Shown: positions 43,568-52,952 of the stretch, piece by piece
Layout of the letters: each line of letters begins with the position of its first letter
How positions within the stretch are numbered: the stretch's first letter is position 1
NCBI GenBank assembly: GCA_030433805.1
Contig: JARUXA010000002.1
Span: 248,001 to 312,000 of the forward strand
Direction: 5' to 3'
Source: Sphingomonas sp. PsM26
Lineage (GTDB): Bacteria > Pseudomonadota > Alphaproteobacteria > Sphingomonadales > Sphingomonadaceae
Length of the DNA stretch: 64,000 bases
The notes under the pieces: model-generated
What the model saw: only the letters and a program-made list of their open reading frames with translations
Database searches by the model: none
What the model was told of the DNA's origin: nothing
Translations under genes and position numbers: made by a program

Positions 43568-43604
43568 CCCCGCGGATCCCGGCCCAGCGCCGGGATCCGC
43601 GGGG
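43568..43604. repeat. 16-bp perfect hairpin after mccA
   Basis: CCCCGCGGATCCCGGC (43568-43583) and its exact complement (43589-43604) with a 5-base loop CCAGC. It lies about 100 bases after mccA. The remaining part of the 233-base gap before the TonB receptor shows no gene. It could be an mRNA 3' end or another REP-type palindrome; there is no T-tract. Confidence 0.6.
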
Positions 43605-43702
43605 GAAATGTTTCCTGCGCGGGCGGCGACCGGCACAATCTTGCGACAACTGCAAAGTACCGCAGCGTTCACCCTGCGCCCCCGTAACCTACCGGAACCC
43701 CA

Positions 43703-46468
43703 ATGACGCGATCGACTGTCCTGTTAACGCTCGCGCTCGCGGCGACCCCGAGCTTCGCTTTCGCGCAGCAGGCGACTCCGCCCGCGACACCAGTGACTCC
43801 CTCGACCCCCGCGACCGCCGAACCCGAGACGGGCGGGGGCGCGACCGATGTCGGCGAGGACGGCCCCGACATCGTCGTGCAGGGTTCGCGGCCGCCCGGC
43901 TCGGTCGTCGGCGACATTCCGCCCGAACAGCAATTGAGCCCCGCCGACATCCGCTCCTACGGGGTCGGATCGGTGACCGAGCTGCTGGCGGAACTCAGCC
44001 CGCAGATCCGCAGCGACCGCGGCAGCGGCGGCGCGCCGGTGGTGCTGATCGACGGCAAGCGCATTTCCGGGTTCCAGGAGATCCGCGACTTGCCGACCGA
44101 GGCGATCCAGCGGGTTGACATCCTGCCTGAAGAAGTCGCGCTCAAATACGGCTATCGCGCGGACCAGAAGGTCGTCAATTTCGTGCTCCGCCGCCGCTTC
44201 AAGGCGGCGACGGTCGAACTGGCCGATCGCGTTGCGACCGCAGGCGGGCGTAACCAGCCACAGGCCGAGCTCGACCTGCTCCAGATCGCCAAGGGCGGGC
44301 GGCTCAACCTGCATCTGCAATATCAGGGTGCCGCCGCGTTGACCGAGGACGAGCGCGGGATCGTGCGGACGCCGACGCCTTTTGCGATCGGCGGCAATGT
44401 CGTCGGCGTCAACGGCGCGGCGATCGATCCGGCGCTGGGGGGCGCGACGATCGCGGGCGTGACCGGCACCACCCCGACGCTCGGCGATTTCGTCGGCACC
44501 GCCGGCAAGGCGAATACGACCGACGTGACGCCGTATCGCACTTTGCTCCCGCAGACGCGGACGTTCAACGCCAACACGACCTATGCGCGCACCTTCGGCA
44601 AGGTTTCCGCGACGGTCAATGCGACGCTGGGCACGACGAGCAGCGACGCGATGCTCGGTTTGCCGACGGTCGCGCTGACCTTGCCCGCGGGCAATCCGTT
44701 CTCGCCTTTTGCGAACACGGTGGTGGTCGATCGTGCGCTGACCGGCGACTATCTGCCGATCGCGCAGCATGGATCGACCGTGGCGACGCATCTGGGCACG
44801 GTGCTCAACGGTGGGCTCGGCGGTTGGCAATGGTCGGTCACGGGTGCCTACGACCATAATGAAGCGAAGACCTTCACCGATACCGGGCTGGATACCGCTG
44901 CGTTCCAGGCGCGACTGTTCGCGAACGATCCAAGCGCCAATCCGTTCGGGGTTCTCACCCCGGGGGCGATCGGGCCGCTGCCGTCGAACTTCGGCTATTC
45001 GGTGTCGAACGAGACGCAGATCGACGCGTTGCTGACCGGCAGCGTGGTGCGGCTCCCGGCGGGTGAGGTGACCACCAGCGTCCGGGTCGGTGGCGACCTC
45101 ACCGACTTCAGCAGCCGTTCGCTCCGCGCCGGGCTGACGTCGAGCGGAAACGTGTCGCGCCAGACAGTCAACGGTCAGCTCAACGTCGACGTGCCCCTGA
45201 CCAGCCGGGCGAAGGACGTGCTCGCTGCGGTCGGTACTTTGTCGGTCAACGGCAATCTCGCGCTCGACCATCTCTCCGACTTCGGCACGCTCAAGACGAT
45301 TGGCTATGGCGTCAACTGGTCGCCGGTGGTGCCGCTGCGGATCATCGCCTCGGTCACCGATCAGGACGGCGCGCCGACGCCGCAGCAACTCGGCAATCCG
45401 CAGATCACGACGCCCAATATCGCGGTGTTCGATTATGTGCTGGGCCAGAATGCGGTCGTCACGACCTTGTCGGGGGGCAATCCCAATCTGCGCGCGAGCA
45501 GCAGCCACACGGTCAAGGTGGGGGTGACGCTCAAGCCGTGGAGCGCCAAGCAATTCGCGCTGTCCGCCAATTACGTCCAGGCGCGGGTGGAAAACCCGAT
45601 CGTCGCCTTCCCGACCGCGACCGCCGCGATCGAGGAAGCGTTCCCGGATCGCTTCACACGCGATGCCGGAGGTGTTTTGCAACGCCTTGATACACGGCCG
45701 ATAAACTTCGCAGAGACGAGCCGGTCGGAGCTGCGCTGGGGTATGAACTTCTCGGCGCCGCTCAAATCGAAGATCCAGAAGCAGATCGAGGCGTTTCGCG
45801 CAGGCACCGGACCCAACCCGTTCGCCGGGTTGCGCCCGCCGGGCGGTGCGCGGCCGGATCAGCAGGGCGGGCCGGGTGGCCCTGGCGCGGGTGCTGGTCG
45901 GGGTGGGCCTGGAGGCGGGGGTGGTCCCGGCGGCGGCGGCGGTGGCGGTGGTCGGGGCTTCGGCGGGCGTGGCAATGCCGGTGGCCGATTGCAGTTTGCT
46001 CTGTATCACACCTGGCACTTCACCAACCGCGTGCTGGTGCAGCAGAACGGCCCCGCGCTCGACTTGCTCAACGGCGACGCGATCGGATCGAGCGGCGGGC
46101 AGCCGCGGCACGAGCTGGAGGGGCAGGCGGGCTATAACAACAACGGTATCGGACTGCGCTTCTCGGCCAACTGGCAAAGCGCGACCGACGTCAACGGCGG
46201 GACGATCGGCAATCCGCAATCGCTGCGCTTCTCGGGGCTGGGGACGGTCGGCGTGCGGTTGTTCGGCGATCTTGGGCAGCGGCTCGATCTGGTCAAGGCG
46301 CACCCGTGGATGCGCGGTATGCGGGTCGCGGTGTCGGTCGACAACCTGTTCGACACGCGCCAGCGCGTGACCGATGCCAACGGCACGACGCCGGTCGCGT
46401 ATCAGCCGGGGTATCTCAATCCGTTGGGGCGGACCGTGCGCCTGTCGGTGCGCAAGCTGTTTCTGTAG
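43703..46468 (+). CDS. TonB-dependent receptor with Gly-rich insert
   Basis: A 921-residue outer-membrane protein. It has a signal peptide (LLTLALAATPSFAFAQ), a Pro/Thr/Glu-rich linker, DIVVQGSRPPGSV resembling a TonB box, a plug with SVTELLAELSPQIRSDRGSG and VVLIDGKRISGFQEIRDLP, and a large barrel ending SVRKLFL. An extracellular-type insert around residues 715-760 is almost entirely Gly, Pro and Arg (GGGGPGGGGGGGGRGFGGRG, at about 45850-45985). The plug with VEVLRG replaced by a different VDILPEEVALKYGYRADQK motif belongs to a less-studied Sphingomonadales receptor group. The ligand is unknown. The ATG at 43703 is convincing by signal peptide. Confidence 0.9.
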   Translation: MTRSTVLLTLALAATPSFAFAQQATPPATPVTPSTPATAEPETGGGATDVGEDGPDIVVQGSRPPGSVVGDIPPEQQLSPADIRSYGVGSVTELLAELSPQIRSDRGSGGAPVVLIDGKRISGFQEIRDLPTEAIQRVDILPEEVALKYGYRADQKVVNFVLRRRFKAATVELADRVATAGGRNQPQAELDLLQIAKGGRLNLHLQYQGAAALTEDERGIVRTPTPFAIGGNVVGVNGAAIDPALGGATIAGVTGTTPTLGDFVGTAGKANTTDVTPYRTLLPQTRTFNANTTYARTFGKVSATVNATLGTTSSDAMLGLPTVALTLPAGNPFSPFANTVVVDRALTGDYLPIAQHGSTVATHLGTVLNGGLGGWQWSVTGAYDHNEAKTFTDTGLDTAAFQARLFANDPSANPFGVLTPGAIGPLPSNFGYSVSNETQIDALLTGSVVRLPAGEVTTSVRVGGDLTDFSSRSLRAGLTSSGNVSRQTVNGQLNVDVPLTSRAKDVLAAVGTLSVNGNLALDHLSDFGTLKTIGYGVNWSPVVPLRIIASVTDQDGAPTPQQLGNPQITTPNIAVFDYVLGQNAVVTTLSGGNPNLRASSSHTVKVGVTLKPWSAKQFALSANYVQARVENPIVAFPTATAAIEEAFPDRFTRDAGGVLQRLDTRPINFAETSRSELRWGMNFSAPLKSKIQKQIEAFRAGTGPNPFAGLRPPGGARPDQQGGPGGPGAGAGRGGPGGGGGPGGGGGGGGRGFGGRGNAGGRLQFALYHTWHFTNRVLVQQNGPALDLLNGDAIGSSGGQPRHELEGQAGYNNNGIGLRFSANWQSATDVNGGTIGNPQSLRFSGLGTVGVRLFGDLGQRLDLVKAHPWMRGMRVAVSVDNLFDTRQRVTDANGTTPVAYQPGYLNPLGRTVRLSVRKLFL

Positions 46469-46800
46469 GCGCAGGTTTGGCGAGCGGTCGTTCTGTTTTG
46501 ACCATACCCGGACGTTCAGGCTGGCGATCCGGGCGCCTAATAGCGGCCATTCGTTGAGTGCGATCTTTCCCGTTTGTCTGCCTCGGATTGGCCATTTTGG
46601 GGAAAGAGCAAGTGGGCATAGATTTTGGGAAAGCGAAACCCGCAGGCGTTCGTCAGCGCGATCAAGGCGGCGAGGTTCCCGCTAGACGTTCATTTCAGGA
46701 AGACAGCCGCTTGCGGAAATAGCAGCTACCATTAACCTCGTCATCGCAACTCGGCTGATCCTCAACCGCGGATTGCGCTCTCAAAATTGGAGATACGAAT
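46469..46800. other. Intergenic stretch without a recognised gene
   Basis: These 332 bases between the receptor and the esterase have visibly lower GC than the neighbours and contain GCGGCCATTCGTTGAGTGC-like and TTTGGGGAAAG/TTTTGGGAAAG short repeats. No ORF with coding character, tRNA or clear terminator was found. It may be a decayed remnant next to acquired DNA. Confidence 0.5.
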
Positions 46801-47808
46801 TTGTCGCGCTTCCGGTTTGTCGTGCCGTCGCTCCTTGCACTCGGCCTCGCTGGAGCGGCAAGCGGTCAAGCGAGCAAGAACGACACTCCGCCGGGCAAGA
46901 TCGAAGTTCCGAAGGTGGAACGAAAGGGCGTGTGGCAACCGGCTGCTGGCGGCGCGCAGGTGCCGTTATGGCCTACGAAGGTCGCTCTTGCGAAGCCGGA
47001 CACCGGCGATGAGACCGAAGCAACGGGTAATGGCTCTCCGCTTGTTGGCGGCAGGATGTGGCACTGGGCAAGCTATGTCACCCGGCCGACCATGACCATC
47101 TACAAGCCGAAAGGCCGCAATACCGGCGCCACGATGATGGTAATGCCGGGCGGTGGCTTCTACGCGGTTGCGACCGACCTAGAAGGCACGGAAATCTGCG
47201 ATTGGGTCGTGCAACAGGGCATGACCTGCGTCATGCTGAAGTACCGGACGCCCCAGGTATGGCCGAAGGAGAACGGAAAGCAGCAGCGACCGAAGGTGCT
47301 GTTGGGGCTGGAAGACGCTCAGCGCGCAATGGGCTTGTTGCGGCAGCGGGCCTCTACCTACGAGATCAATCCGCACAAGATCGGCGTGATCGGCTTTTCG
47401 GCTGGAGCCTATCTCGTGGCAAACATGAGCAATACGGAAGAGCGTACCTACCCGCTTGCAGACGCGGCCGACCACCAGTCCCCCCGGCCTGACTTCGCGA
47501 TCGTGGCCTACACAGCGCGGATGTTGGACACGAGCAAAGGGAAGAACAGCCTCGAATTGAAACCTTGGGTGAAGATAAGCGCGAAGGCACCGCCGACGCT
47601 GATTATCCACGCGATGGATGATCCTGTGGACGATGTCCGGGAGCCGATGGCTTATGCGCTGGCGTTGAACGATGCTGGCGTGCCGGTCGATTTGCGCCTC
47701 TATGCCAAGGGCGGTCACGCCTTTGGGATGCGCCCGACCGCCGATCCGATCACCAGGGAATGGCCAGGGCAGGTCAATCAATGGTTGCATAATATCGGTG
47801 TGTTGTGA
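46801..47808 (+). CDS. Secreted alpha/beta-hydrolase (acetyl-esterase/xylan-esterase-like)
   Basis: A 335-residue exported hydrolase. A signal peptide ([20 protein letters not shown]) precedes the alpha/beta-hydrolase core: oxyanion motif VMPGGGFYAVATDLEG, nucleophile elbow GVIGFSAGAYLVAN (GxSxG), acid candidate in HAMDDPVDDVREP and the histidine in KGGHAFGMRP. It belongs to the BD-FAE/lipase-like esterases often found in sugar-ester utilisation. The start is TTG at 46801 with GGAG 9 bases upstream; no upstream ATG gives a signal peptide. GC content and codon use look lower than the neighbourhood, suggesting acquisition. A 9-bp TTCCCGAAA/TTTCGGGAA inverted repeat lies 45 bases past the stop. 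Confidence 0.88.
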   Translation: MSRFRFVVPSLLALGLAGAASGQASKNDTPPGKIEVPKVERKGVWQPAAGGAQVPLWPTKVALAKPDTGDETEATGNGSPLVGGRMWHWASYVTRPTMTIYKPKGRNTGATMMVMPGGGFYAVATDLEGTEICDWVVQQGMTCVMLKYRTPQVWPKENGKQQRPKVLLGLEDAQRAMGLLRQRASTYEINPHKIGVIGFSAGAYLVANMSNTEERTYPLADAADHQSPRPDFAIVAYTARMLDTSKGKNSLELKPWVKISAKAPPTLIIHAMDDPVDDVREPMAYALALNDAGVPVDLRLYAKGGHAFGMRPTADPITREWPGQVNQWLHNIGVL

Positions 47809-48074
47809 TGGGGGTTCGCAACTAGCCGCTCTATTACCGGATATCGGGTCCGTTCCCGAAATTTGATCCTTTTCGGGAAAGCCGGCAGCTGCTCAATGTC
47901 GGCTATCGCCACCCGACCTCTCGAAAGCGCCGGTCCGGTTTCCACCAAACTGTGACGTATGTCGTGCCATTCGTCGCTGTCAGACCGTGGCAGTCACCGC
48001 TGATGGCTGCGGCGTGCGTCAGGCATCGTGGTGCGTATCTCGAGTGCCGCGCACCCCGAGCAATCCCCGCGGGG

Positions 48075-48833
48075 TCAGAAATCGAAAGCCACGGCTGCGA
48101 CGACGCTTCCGCCGTGATGATCCTGGCTTTTGCGCCCGCGGTAACGCGCATCGACCCATGCAAGCGAGATCGTGGCCGGGCCGGTGCGGGCGTCGGCGCC
48201 CAGTAACCAGTCCAGCTTGGGGGTGCCGGTCACTGTGTTCACGCCCGTTTCGCGACCAATATGGCTTCGCACCTTGAGGGGTAGTCCTGGCAATGGCTTC
48301 TCGGCTTCGGCAAACATGTACACGCCGTTGCCGGGGCCAAGCGCGTCCTGATGGGGCGTGTAACTGATCCCCAACTTCAGGGTCGCATCGCCCACGTCTT
48401 TGGCACCGGCCAGGTACACCTCCGCACTGCTGACCCCGTTCGCACCCGGGTACAGATAGGAGATGACACCGATGTCGAGATCGATGCTGGACACGTTCGC
48501 GCGGTAACCCCCGTAGAAGTCGAGTTCGGCGTGCGCACCCTCATACGCGGCAATGCTCGATCCCCATGTACCGGCATACAAACCGACGGGGCTGGCGACT
48601 TCGACGGATCCCTGCACGGCTGCACGCCCTGCCGATTGGGTAACCCCCCGAAAACGGTAATCGCTTACCACCGAAGCGTTCACGCTGATGTTGATCTTGG
48701 TGTCGTTCGTCGCCTTGCCATCGGGAATGGCATCCGGGTTCCGGTTCGGGCGAGGACCGGATGCCTGCGCGGATTCCGCGGTGCCCGGCGTGGGGGCGAA
48801 AGACGCGACGACCGCAGGTCTGGCGTCGAGCAT
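48075..48833 (-). CDS. TorF-family putative porin, coupled to the chemoreceptor gene
   Basis: A 252-residue TorF-type protein. The family start of the mature barrel is seen as SVVSDYRFRGVTQSAGRAAV (about residue 52), followed by alternating amphipathic strands to a C-terminal Phe (AAVAFDF). The same signature occurs in the TorF protein at 56797. The ATG at 48833 overlaps the chemoreceptor stop (TGATG) and has GGAGG 7 bases upstream inside that gene. However, its N terminus ([20 protein letters not shown]) is not a convincing signal peptide, which would be needed to reach the outer membrane. Either export is atypical or the N terminus was altered. Confidence 0.83.
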   Translation of the reverse strand: MLDARPAVVASFAPTPGTAESAQASGPRPNRNPDAIPDGKATNDTKINISVNASVVSDYRFRGVTQSAGRAAVQGSVEVASPVGLYAGTWGSSIAAYEGAHAELDFYGGYRANVSSIDLDIGVISYLYPGANGVSSAEVYLAGAKDVGDATLKLGISYTPHQDALGPGNGVYMFAEAEKPLPGLPLKVRSHIGRETGVNTVTGTPKLDWLLGADARTGPATISLAWVDARYRGRKSQDHHGGSVVAAVAFDF

Positions 48834-50749
48834 CAGGCCGCCTCCAGCTGGCGGAGGAAGCGGTTGATGTCGTCACCGAGGTCGGAAAGGGTGCTGGACA
48901 GATCGGTAACGGCTGCGTCCATCTGGTCAGCTGCAGCATTCCCAATCGCGATTGCCGAGCTCGCGTTGGTAACCGCCGCGGCAGTGGCCCTGCTTTCGTC
49001 AGCGACTGCCTCAATGCCACCACGGATCATCAAAACACCATCGACCTGACGATGGACCGCCGTTGCGATCACACCGGAGGCCGCTTCTGTTCGGCCGAGG
49101 GCCGCCACGATCGTGTCGACCGAGGTCGAAGTGGTGACCGTCTGCACACGAAGCTCATCAAGTTGTCCGGCGACCTGGCGTGTCAGCTCGGCCGTATGAT
49201 TGGCGAGTGCCTTCACCTCGTTGGCGACAACCGCAAAACCGGCACCTGCCATGCCTGACCGGGCCGCTTCGATGCTGGCATTGAGCGCCAACAGGTTCGT
49301 CTGCTTCGAGACGCGATCGATGGCATCGACGACGGTTTCGATCTCACCCAATGCCTTGGCGAGAGCGGCAACACTGGCACCCACTTGCTGGCCGTCGCAA
49401 CTCGCGCGCTTTACTTCGCTCAGCGCAAAGCCGGTCTTATGCTGGATCTCTTGTCCTGCCTCGGCGAACGCAACCGCCTTGGGTACCAGTTCGGTCATGT
49501 GCCGATCGGTCTGCGCTGCCGCGCTGGTGGCGACGGTTACCAGCTCCTGAAGTCCGCCGGCTTGATCCCGCACCCGTTTCGAAGCGGTTTCCAATACCCG
49601 CCCCTGGTGCCGGATTGTCTTGATTGCTGGTCCGAGCCGTTGCTCGAGCCGCATTCGGGCATCAATCAATGCTGCCTGTCTGGCGGCCTTGAGCCGCTCG
49701 TTCAGTTCAGCATTGTCCCGTCGGACTTCGCCGACGGTCGTCTCCAGACGCACGCGGGCCGCAGCGTCCGCATCTGCCGCTTCAGCCCGGGCGAGGGTGA
49801 GCGCGTCGAGTGCGTTTCGCGCGTCATCTGCATCCGCGGCGGACCGCAGCATTGCTGCATTGGTCTGCTGGATGGCACGACGACAATGCCGCAGAATGCG
49901 CGCACCGATCAGGCCCAGTACCCCCATGATCAGCAGCAGGATCGGCAAGGCGATGTCACGCAACGCGGTTCCGGGAAGCTGGCGGGTCCAGACCAGCTCG
50001 CCGATGAACGCACCATCGTACCCCCTGAGTTCAACTTTACCCAGGCGGCTGTCTTCCTGCGTGCCGGAAGGGAGAAAGCGCATCTGCTCAAGGCGACGAT
50101 CGGCACCGAGGGAGGCGATCTGATCCGGCGTCAGCACGTCGATAAACAGGAGGTATGACGCAGGACCGGCAGGCAGCTTGACCTTGCCCGGATCGGGGAT
50201 GATCGCGGCAATGCTGAAGACGGCAGGTTGGTTACCGATGCGGATCAAACCACGGATGCGATGATCCTCGCCCGTCGGCGTCTTCCTCAATTCGCCTATC
50301 ACCTGTTTGAGCGTTAGGCCCATCAGGGTGAACGGGTCCAGCCTGGCCGCATGATCCCGATCACTGGCATAAATCGCTTGATCATGGGCATCGATGACGA
50401 AGCTGTGTTCGTAGCCCTGGGTGTGAAACAGGTAGGGGCCAATGTTGTCGTTGGCCCAGTCGCGATCCATCGTCAGCACCAGCTTGGCGACGGCATCATC
50501 CCATGTTGCGTAATCGCTCTGGTTGCGGACCATGAAGTCGAGGCGGTTCGAGATGACCAGCTTCGCCAGTTCCGTTTCCCGGACGGCTTCTTGCCTGTCG
50601 GACTGGACCGTCAGCCAGATCAGCAACGTGACCATGATGATGCCGGCAGCCGCCAGGGCGGCGCATAACGGGTAGACGAAATGGCTCCGATAGCTCGGAA
50701 GGGGGGCGTCACTCCCTGATTCCCGCCTGTCCCTTCGAGCCGATCGCAT
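48833..50749 (-). CDS. Methyl-accepting chemotaxis protein with CHASE4 sensor domain
   Basis: A 638-residue transmembrane receptor. Helix 1 ([22 protein letters not shown], about 24-47) is followed by a periplasmic CHASE4-type domain with [20 protein letters not shown] and [14 protein letters not shown], then a second helix ([20 protein letters not shown], about 265). A HAMP domain is not obvious; a long coiled coil leads to the MCP signalling hairpin [19 protein letters not shown], with [19 protein letters not shown], at about 495. No che genes are present nearby, so it is an orphan receptor. It is transcribed with and coupled to the TorF-like gene downstream. Confidence 0.92.
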   Translation of the reverse strand: MRSARRDRRESGSDAPLPSYRSHFVYPLCAALAAAGIIMVTLLIWLTVQSDRQEAVRETELAKLVISNRLDFMVRNQSDYATWDDAVAKLVLTMDRDWANDNIGPYLFHTQGYEHSFVIDAHDQAIYASDRDHAARLDPFTLMGLTLKQVIGELRKTPTGEDHRIRGLIRIGNQPAVFSIAAIIPDPGKVKLPAGPASYLLFIDVLTPDQIASLGADRRLEQMRFLPSGTQEDSRLGKVELRGYDGAFIGELVWTRQLPGTALRDIALPILLLIMGVLGLIGARILRHCRRAIQQTNAAMLRSAADADDARNALDALTLARAEAADADAAARVRLETTVGEVRRDNAELNERLKAARQAALIDARMRLEQRLGPAIKTIRHQGRVLETASKRVRDQAGGLQELVTVATSAAAQTDRHMTELVPKAVAFAEAGQEIQHKTGFALSEVKRASCDGQQVGASVAALAKALGEIETVVDAIDRVSKQTNLLALNASIEAARSGMAGAGFAVVANEVKALANHTAELTRQVAGQLDELRVQTVTTSTSVDTIVAALGRTEAASGVIATAVHRQVDGVLMIRGGIEAVADESRATAAAVTNASSAIAIGNAAADQMDAAVTDLSSTLSDLGDDINRFLRQLEAA

Positions 50750-50904
50750 CGGCTTGGTCTAGATCGCGACTCTTAAGACGACACTAACTGCCTGAATCGG
50801 CGTCGACAGGATGACGGCACTCTCGCGCTGATAGTGTTCGAGCCTGATGGCAGACCAGCGGCAAACGGAAGTTCGCTACCACCGCGTCACCCCTGCGCGA
50901 ACGG

Positions 50905-51591
50905 TTATTCCGGGATTGCGAAGGCCCCCATCGCTTCCCGTGCGGTAAGCGCATGGCGCGCGGCGGAGAGCGTGCTGCACAGTTTGCGCGCGGATTGCTC
51001 CACCCTGTCCAGCATTTCGCGCGCATATTGCGGATCGAGATGCTCGACGACTGCCTCGAAATGCGTATGCCCGCCGTCCTGCATCCCGAAGATCGACAAC
51101 AGGTAGCGATCGAACGCGTGCTGCAGCGCTACCCACTGGCCCTGTTCCTCGAGCCAGGCGCGCGTTGTGGCCGACGTCGAGAAGGTCGCGAAGGTCCGCC
51201 CGTCGAGGACGGCATCGGGAATATTCCGCACGATCGAATCCGGGGTCAGTGCGGCCCCCAGCACGCGGTCGACATAGCCCTTGATGATCGCGGGCGGCAT
51301 GCCGAACCACAAGGGATAGACGAAGACGACGACATCGGCCTCGCGCAGGAACCCCAGTTCGCGCGACACGTCGCTGGTCAGGTGATTGCCGATCGCGCCG
51401 GGACGGTGGGTCGCGCGCAGCCGCGGATCGAAATCGAGCGCGTACAGGTCGCGCAGGACCGCTTCCTGCCCGCATGCGCGCACCGCGGTGCAATATTGGT
51501 CTGCGATCGCGTGATTGAAGCTGTTCTCTGCGGGGTGGCCAAGGATGACGACGTGCCGGAGGGGATGCGCCGTGCTGTTGAACTGGACCAT
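50905..51591 (-). CDS. NAD(P)H:quinone oxidoreductase-like flavodoxin-fold protein
   Basis: A 228-residue protein of the NAD(P)H dehydrogenase (quinone)/MdaB-KefF type with an FMN-binding flavodoxin-like fold. The N-terminal strand and phosphate loop are VVILGHPAENSFNHAIADQY, and YPLWFGMPPAIIKGYVDRVLG is the second family signature. It likely reduces quinones by two electrons to protect from oxidative stress. The ATG at 51591 has CGGAGA 6 bases upstream; an earlier in-frame start at 51654 adds a basic stretch. It is monocistronic as far as can be seen. Confidence 0.9.
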   Translation of the reverse strand: MVQFNSTAHPLRHVVILGHPAENSFNHAIADQYCTAVRACGQEAVLRDLYALDFDPRLRATHRPGAIGNHLTSDVSRELGFLREADVVVFVYPLWFGMPPAIIKGYVDRVLGAALTPDSIVRNIPDAVLDGRTFATFSTSATTRAWLEEQGQWVALQHAFDRYLLSIFGMQDGGHTHFEAVVEHLDPQYAREMLDRVEQSARKLCSTLSAARHALTAREAMGAFAIPE

Positions 51592-51700
51592 CGCAAATCT
51601 CCGGTAACGCCGTGGATGTACTAGGTTTACGCGCCGCCCTGCAGCGATCGCCATCCGTAGAGTTACGCAGCCTGCGCCGTGTGCCCGGTATCACCACGTC

Positions 51701-51730
51701 AAAAAAAAAGCCCCGGTTTCCCGGGGCTTT
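51701..51730 (-). terminator. Rho-independent terminator of the 84-aa secreted protein gene
   Basis: Read on the minus strand: AAAGCCCCGG-GAAA-CCGGGGCTTT followed by a run of nine T in all. A 10-bp stem with a GAAA tetraloop and T-tract is a textbook intrinsic terminator, 69 bases after the stop of the gene at 51799. Confidence 0.92.
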
Positions 51731-51798
51731 CAAGTGTATGGTGGACCGCCGAAGATCAGGGTGGGGGGCCGGCGGTCCATTGGGTCGCTGAGCGTCGC

Positions 51799-52053
51799 TC
51801 AGTCGATCCCGACTCCGCGCGAAGCCAGGGGTAGCTTCGGCGAATACTGGGCAGTCTCGATGCGGGCGATCTGGCGGCAATTCTGCGGCTGGAAGATCAA
51901 GCCCTTGCCGGACTGCATATGGGGTTGGCGAAGCTGGCAGCGCGCAAAGGCGGCCTGCTCGGCGCGGCTCATGCTCGCGCCGCCAGCGGAAGCCGGGGCT
52001 GCAACCAGAGCGAGTGCGGGGACGATGGCGACCGTGAATGCGGTGCGTAGCAT
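51799..52053 (-). CDS. Small secreted protein with two cysteines (84 aa)
   Basis: The sequence opens with a signal peptide (MLRTAFTVAIVPALALVAAPASA, cleavage after ASA). The mature part of about 61 residues has a helix SRAEQAAFARCQLR, two Cys (FARC and PQNC) that could form a disulfide, and a GLIFQPQNCRQIARI strand-like segment. CGGAGG lies 8 bases before the ATG at 52053, and a strong terminator follows, so it is a well-defined single-gene unit. No family is recognised. It is divergent from the two-component regulator at 52230 and could be its target, which is inference only. Confidence 0.78.
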   Translation of the reverse strand: MLRTAFTVAIVPALALVAAPASAGGASMSRAEQAAFARCQLRQPHMQSGKGLIFQPQNCRQIARIETAQYSPKLPLASRGVGID

Positions 52054-52229
52054 GAATGCAGCCTCCGATAGAGTTAGTTGAGCATCATATACGACGCGTC
52101 ATTTTCCCGCCTTTCGCCAGACTGTGATGAAACGTTGCTCTTGCGGCGCCCTTACGGCACGCTGTGCCGGCGCGTTGACCGCGCAGGCTGGCATCCGTAC
52201 CGAAGCCCTTCCAACCCCTAAGGTTAGAC

Positions 52230-52952
52230 GTGCTGCTTATGACAACTCCCCCCACGATCGTGCTGGTCGAAGACGACCCCGCTCTGCGCACGCTGACCAC
52301 CCGCGCGTTGCAAGAGCATGGCTATCTCGTCAGACCCGCGGCTTCCGCGCCCGAGATGTGGCTGGCGATGGAGGCGGGGCCGGTCGATCTGGTTCTGCTC
52401 GACATCATGCTGCCCGGCACCGACGGGATCGAGCTGTGCCGCAAGCTGCGCCAGCAAAGCAACGTGCCGATCATCTTCGTCAGTGCGCGCGGCAGCGAGA
52501 CCGACCGGGTGGTCGGGCTCGAACTCGGCGCGGACGATTATCTCGCCAAGCCGTTCGGCACGCGCGAACTGACCGCGCGGATCCGGGCGGTGCTGCGCCG
52601 GGTCGATGCGCCGCGCGAGATGAAGGATCGCGAGCAGGGGCTCATCGCGTTCGACGGCTGGACAGTGAACCTGCCGCGCCGCGAATTGCGCGCGCCCAGC
52701 GGTGCGGTGGTCGATCTGACGGGGGCGGAATTCGACCTGCTGACCAGCCTGCTCGACCATGCCGGTCGCGTGATCGCGCGCGAGCGGCTGATCGAATTGT
52801 CGCGCACCCGGATGGGCGATAGCACTGATCGCAGCGTCGACGTGCTGGTAAGCCGGTTGCGGCGCAAGCTGTCGGTGGGTGATCAGCCGCCGCCGATCGT
52901 GACGGTGCGCGGCGTCGGCTACATGTTCAACGCGACCGTCGAGCGGTCGTAA
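52230..52952 (+). CDS. OmpR-family response regulator
   Basis: A 240-residue two-domain regulator. The receiver has acidic pocket VEDDPALRTL, phosphorylated Asp58 in VLLDIMLPGTDG, Ser85 at the usual Thr/Ser position and Lys107 in LAKPFGTRELTARI. The C-terminal winged helix (about 130-240) has LTGAEFDLLTSLLDHAGRVI and VLVSRLRRKL and ends with TVRGVGYMF. I use the GTG at 52230 because AAGG lies 6 bases upstream; the ATG at 52239 (MTTPPTIVLVED) is the alternative. Its stop overlaps the histidine kinase ATG (TAATG), so the pair is co-translated. Confidence 0.93.
   Translation: MLLMTTPPTIVLVEDDPALRTLTTRALQEHGYLVRPAASAPEMWLAMEAGPVDLVLLDIMLPGTDGIELCRKLRQQSNVPIIFVSARGSETDRVVGLELGADDYLAKPFGTRELTARIRAVLRRVDAPREMKDREQGLIAFDGWTVNLPRRELRAPSGAVVDLTGAEFDLLTSLLDHAGRVIARERLIELSRTRMGDSTDRSVDVLVSRLRRKLSVGDQPPPIVTVRGVGYMFNATVERS

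Noticed and set aside
43724..46303. 859-codon minus-strand frame opposite the Gly-rich TonB receptor
   Set aside because: No domain or start signal; composition typical of antisense to high-GC genes.
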